DNA of 14,977 nt from JARLFX01 sp036404255 (GTDB lineage: Bacteria > Acidobacteriota > Terriglobia > Terriglobales > Acidobacteriaceae). The stretch spans positions 1 to 14,977 of the forward strand of contig DASWOP010000305.1 of NCBI GenBank assembly GCA_036404255.1. Direction: 5' to 3'. The notes beneath the pieces are model-generated. The model was not told where the DNA came from and searched no databases. It was given only the letters and a program-made list of their open reading frames with translations. Positions 12,392 to 14,977 of the stretch are shown in pieces. Position 1 is the stretch's first letter. The number at the start of each line of letters is the position of its first letter. Position numbers and translations under genes: made by a program.

Positions 12392-14977
12392 TTACGGGAC
12401 TCGCAGCGCCCGGAACCCATCATGTGGGAACAGCCCCGTCGGATACTCCGGCGTAGGCACCTGCGTCTTGAACAGATAGCGCACAAAGAAACCACCGGAG
12501 ACGGTGTTGTAATTGCTCGTATTGTTGCCGCTCAGGAAGCCGCCAATGTACCAATGATCGGCAATCCGGTACGAGCCCTGCAAATCAATGTTGTAATTTG
12601 CGCCGATGCTGGTAGAAAGCGGTGTATTGGCACAGCTGGTATTGTTCAGGCTGGTCGGCAGCGTACCGCAGATCCCTGTTGCCCAACCGTTCTCAGCTGC
12701 CCGATCCAGCGGAAACCATATCTGGCTCGCCTGTTCAAACGCCTGAATACCCACCGCCCCGTTGATCACATAGTGCCAATCTTTACCATAGTGCCCGTTG
12801 AAGGTGATCGGGACCGCCCCCAGGAAGTACGCCTCCGGGCTGAAGTAGCCACCCAGCCCATATGTCATGCCCAATTCGTTGTGGCTGTAGTGCTCGCCAA
12901 AGAACGTCGCGCCCACATTCAGGCTGCCATACTCAGGCCACACCTTCGCCCGCCAGTACGCGCCCATGGTGCCGTCGTACTTGCGGTTGTCGAGCACGTT
13001 GTAGCCGCTCACATCCGCGCCCTCCATGCTGATATAGAGACCACTCTTCTCATTTCCCTTGTCAAAACGAATGCCGCCGCCGGTCTGCACCACGCCGCCC
13101 CATATCGGGCCGCCATTCACCAGCGTTGAGTTAGCAGTATCGCGAAGTCCCGCGTATGAAAGCAGCGTATCTTTCACATTGTCGCGATCCGCAAAGAGCG
13201 TGATCGGGCCGCCGAACATCTTCCACCGCGCATGCCCAATGATGTTCCGCACCAGAAACTCATACGGCGTATAACCCACGGCCAAGCCAAAGTTCTGCGT
13301 TACAAGTTGCGCTTCCCCACCGATACCCGTCGCCGGCTGCTGCACCGCCGCACCAATCGCGTTGATCGGTCCCGAGCCGAGAAATGGAATCGGATTAGAA
13401 AGGGAGGGAGATCCCGTGTAAGCCGTGCCATCCGGGGTGCCTGCATTCAGAAACACCGCCCGCGGAATAATGGAAAGCCTTACCGTCTTCGCCAGCGCGA
13501 CGCTCGCTTCAAACGGCACTTCGAAATCTGTTAGCCGATCCAGCCCCATCGTGCCGCTGCGATACCGTGCCACGCCCGTGCCACCCACCCACGCGCTATA
13601 GGAAGCCTCCAGCGTGGCCAGATCCAGTTCTGCCTGGTCGCGCTCGCTCAACTGCTGCGAAACTTGATAATCCTGGTTAGGGTTGTAGCTCCCACGCAGC
13701 GGCGGAATATTATGCTGCATTAGTTGCGCATCAGATGGTGCGGTTCCCAGCGGATACGGCGTGCCCAGCTGCGGATAGGGTTGGTAGCCGGTCTGGTACG
13801 GAGCAGGAGGATACGTAAGCGGGGCCTGCTGCACTGGTGCAGCCGCAGGAGCTGGCGTGCGCGTGCTGCGATGCGTCGTAGTTCCGCGGCGGCCAGTACC
13901 CGGCTGCGGATACTGCTGCCCGTAGCTGCCCGTATTCTGTGCCGACTGTGTCCATGATTTATTCGGATCCTGTGCGGCTGCGCTTCCCGGCTGGGGAACC
14001 TGCTGATAGCTGTTGCCGGTCACATCCACGCCGCCGGTATACTGCGCTTCATACGTCTCGGCTGGCGGATTGCTCACGCCTTCCATGCTCGCCGCCGAAC
14101 GCCCCGGATTCGATTGCTGCCGCCGCGTGCTTGCCCCCTGGTATGCCGCAATATCCGGATGGTTGGAGTGCTGCGCGCTGTCGTTCGCTGAAGCCATGTT
14201 GGGCACGTAGTGAATGGAGGGCAGAACGTCCGTCTTCTCCATGCCCTGCTGCTCCGTCGCTCTTGCGGTTTGCACAGGCATTGCCGGCAACTGGCTGACC
14301 GTGCGCGTTGGCGGCACGTACGATGCCGGCGAACTGGTCTGCATGGAATCCGTCGAGATCCGGGTCACCCCACTGCTGTACGGCACATAGGGCTTGTAAT
14401 CATCTTGTGCCACTGCAACGTTCTGCACATCCTGCGGCTGCAGGCTTACATCACCCTGCTCCTGCGCGCCCGTCAACAGCGAATTCTGAGCCTGACTGGT
14501 CAGCCGCGCGATCTGATCGCGCTGATAGGCCTGATATGACAAATCGCCCTGCGAGTCCGAGGGCGAGTTGAGGGCATTGTGGATTTGCTGTCCATCATTC
14601 AAATCCCGCTCTGGTGGCGATGTTTCCGAGTATTGGTGCGGGCCCGTCTCTGTGCCACCGGTCTGATTGGGGGGGCCAATGGACTGAGGAGGAGGCGCAT
14701 TGGACGGTGACGCCCCCCCATACCCTCCATCATTCGTGGACTGCGGAACATAATCGCCCAACCTGCTCCTGCTGGGCGAAACCCGCCGCACTCCATTTGA
14801 ATAAGAAGAATTCCCTGCTCCCGGATTGCTCATGTAAGACGGCACCGCTGGCTGCGCGGTGTATCCATAGGTGTTGTTCAGCATCACCGGTGCCTGGCCA
14901 TACTGGTTCGTATAGCTGGGAAGATAGGGCGGTGGTTGCGGCGTGGAGATAGGCCCGCTGCCGGGCGCCAGCAACGC
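12392..14977 (-). CDS. bcsC: Cellulose synthase export protein BcsC, C-terminal part (5' end off window)
   Basis: The visible 861 residues are the C-terminal part of a BcsC-type outer-membrane cellulose exporter; the frame is open at the window edge. From about residue 440 onward (13660 down to 12392) lies the BCSC_C beta-barrel domain: WVGGTGVARYRSGTMGLDRL, LTDFEVPFEASVAL, GHARWKMFGGPITLFADRDN, WGGVVQTGGGIRFDKG, MEGADVSGYNVLDNRKYDG, and GMTYGLGGYFSPEAYFLGAV, followed by GHYGKDWHYVINGAVG. In BcsC the barrel lets cellulose pass the outer membrane, fed by a periplasmic TPR superhelix, which must lie outside the window. The first 438 or so visible residues are a Pro/Gln/Ser/Thr/Tyr-rich disordered stretch where known BcsC proteins have only a short connection. 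The chain ends in ALRVP before TAA. No clear terminator follows; the DUF3857 gene starts 278 bp downstream on the same strand. Confidence 0.9.
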   Translation of the reverse strand, partial: ALLAPGSGPISTPQPPPYLPSYTNQYGQAPVMLNNTYGYTAQPAVPSYMSNPGAGNSSYSNGVRRVSPSRSRLGDYVPQSTNDGGYGGASPSNAPPPQSIGPPNQTGGTETGPHQYSETSPPERDLNDGQQIHNALNSPSDSQGDLSYQAYQRDQIARLTSQAQNSLLTGAQEQGDVSLQPQDVQNVAVAQDDYKPYVPYSSGVTRISTDSMQTSSPASYVPPTRTVSQLPAMPVQTARATEQQGMEKTDVLPSIHYVPNMASANDSAQHSNHPDIAAYQGASTRRQQSNPGRSAASMEGVSNPPAETYEAQYTGGVDVTGNSYQQVPQPGSAAAQDPNKSWTQSAQNTGSYGQQYPQPGTGRRGTTTHRSTRTPAPAAAPVQQAPLTYPPAPYQTGYQPYPQLGTPYPLGTAPSDAQLMQHNIPPLRGSYNPNQDYQVSQQLSERDQAELDLATLEASYSAWVGGTGVARYRSGTMGLDRLTDFEVPFEASVALAKTVRLSIIPRAVFLNAGTPDGTAYTGSPSLSNPIPFLGSGPINAIGAAVQQPATGIGGEAQLVTQNFGLAVGYTPYEFLVRNIIGHARWKMFGGPITLFADRDNVKDTLLSYAGLRDTANSTLVNGGPIWGGVVQTGGGIRFDKGNEKSGLYISMEGADVSGYNVLDNRKYDGTMGAYWRAKVWPEYGSLNVGATFFGEHYSHNELGMTYGLGGYFSPEAYFLGAVPITFNGHYGKDWHYVINGAVGIQAFEQASQIWFPLDRAAENGWATGICGTLPTSLNNTSCANTPLSTSIGANYNIDLQGSYRIADHWYIGGFLSGNNTSNYNTVSGGFFVRYLFKTQVPTPEYPTGLFPHDGFRALRVP

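Overview
The window carries eight protein-coding genes, two of them cut by the window edges. I see no RNA genes, insertion sequences or CRISPR arrays. The base composition is moderately GC-rich. Gene content suggests a soil-type Acidobacteriota (Terriglobia, the Terriglobus/Granulicella/Edaphobacter kind): tandem DUF3857 periplasmic proteins, a cysteine-rich AGXT2-like transaminase, a FadR-family regulator beside an ACS-type MFS transporter, and a BcsC-type cellulose export protein with a very long disordered linker. The taxonomic call is an inference from gene content only.

Left part (1-3956): a truncated MFS_3-type efflux transporter on the minus strand is divergent, across a 396-bp intergenic region, from an ACS-family (hexuronate/galactonate-like) MFS permease on the plus strand. 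A GntR/FadR regulator follows the permease. The intergenic region holds a consensus -35 box, several palindromes and a FadR-like operator candidate. A second operator-like site lies just behind the regulator gene. A strong stem-loop separates permease and regulator. The simplest reading is a small substrate-responsive uptake locus, with the permease under control of its neighbouring FadR-type repressor.

Middle (3957-8026): two minus-strand genes, an AGXT2/GabT-like class III aminotransferase followed by a flippase-like (LPG_synthase_TM, UPF0104) membrane protein, may share a transcript. Divergent to the aminotransferase is a large polytopic membrane protein of unknown function. Its start codon region touches or overlaps that of the aminotransferase.

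Right part (8030-14977): reading on the minus strand, the order is bcsC (3' part, with the beta-barrel), a 278-bp gap with its own promoter candidate, then two overlapping DUF3857/transglutaminase-like exported proteins. The first of the pair has lost the catalytic Cys and His, while the second keeps a full Cys-His-Asp triad. The pair ends only 3 bp from the converging membrane-protein gene.

The most interesting points are the inactive/active transglutaminase-like pair, the roughly 440-residue low-complexity linker in BcsC, the possible FadR operators, and a leader/signal-peptide region that may derive from a dispersed genomic repeat.
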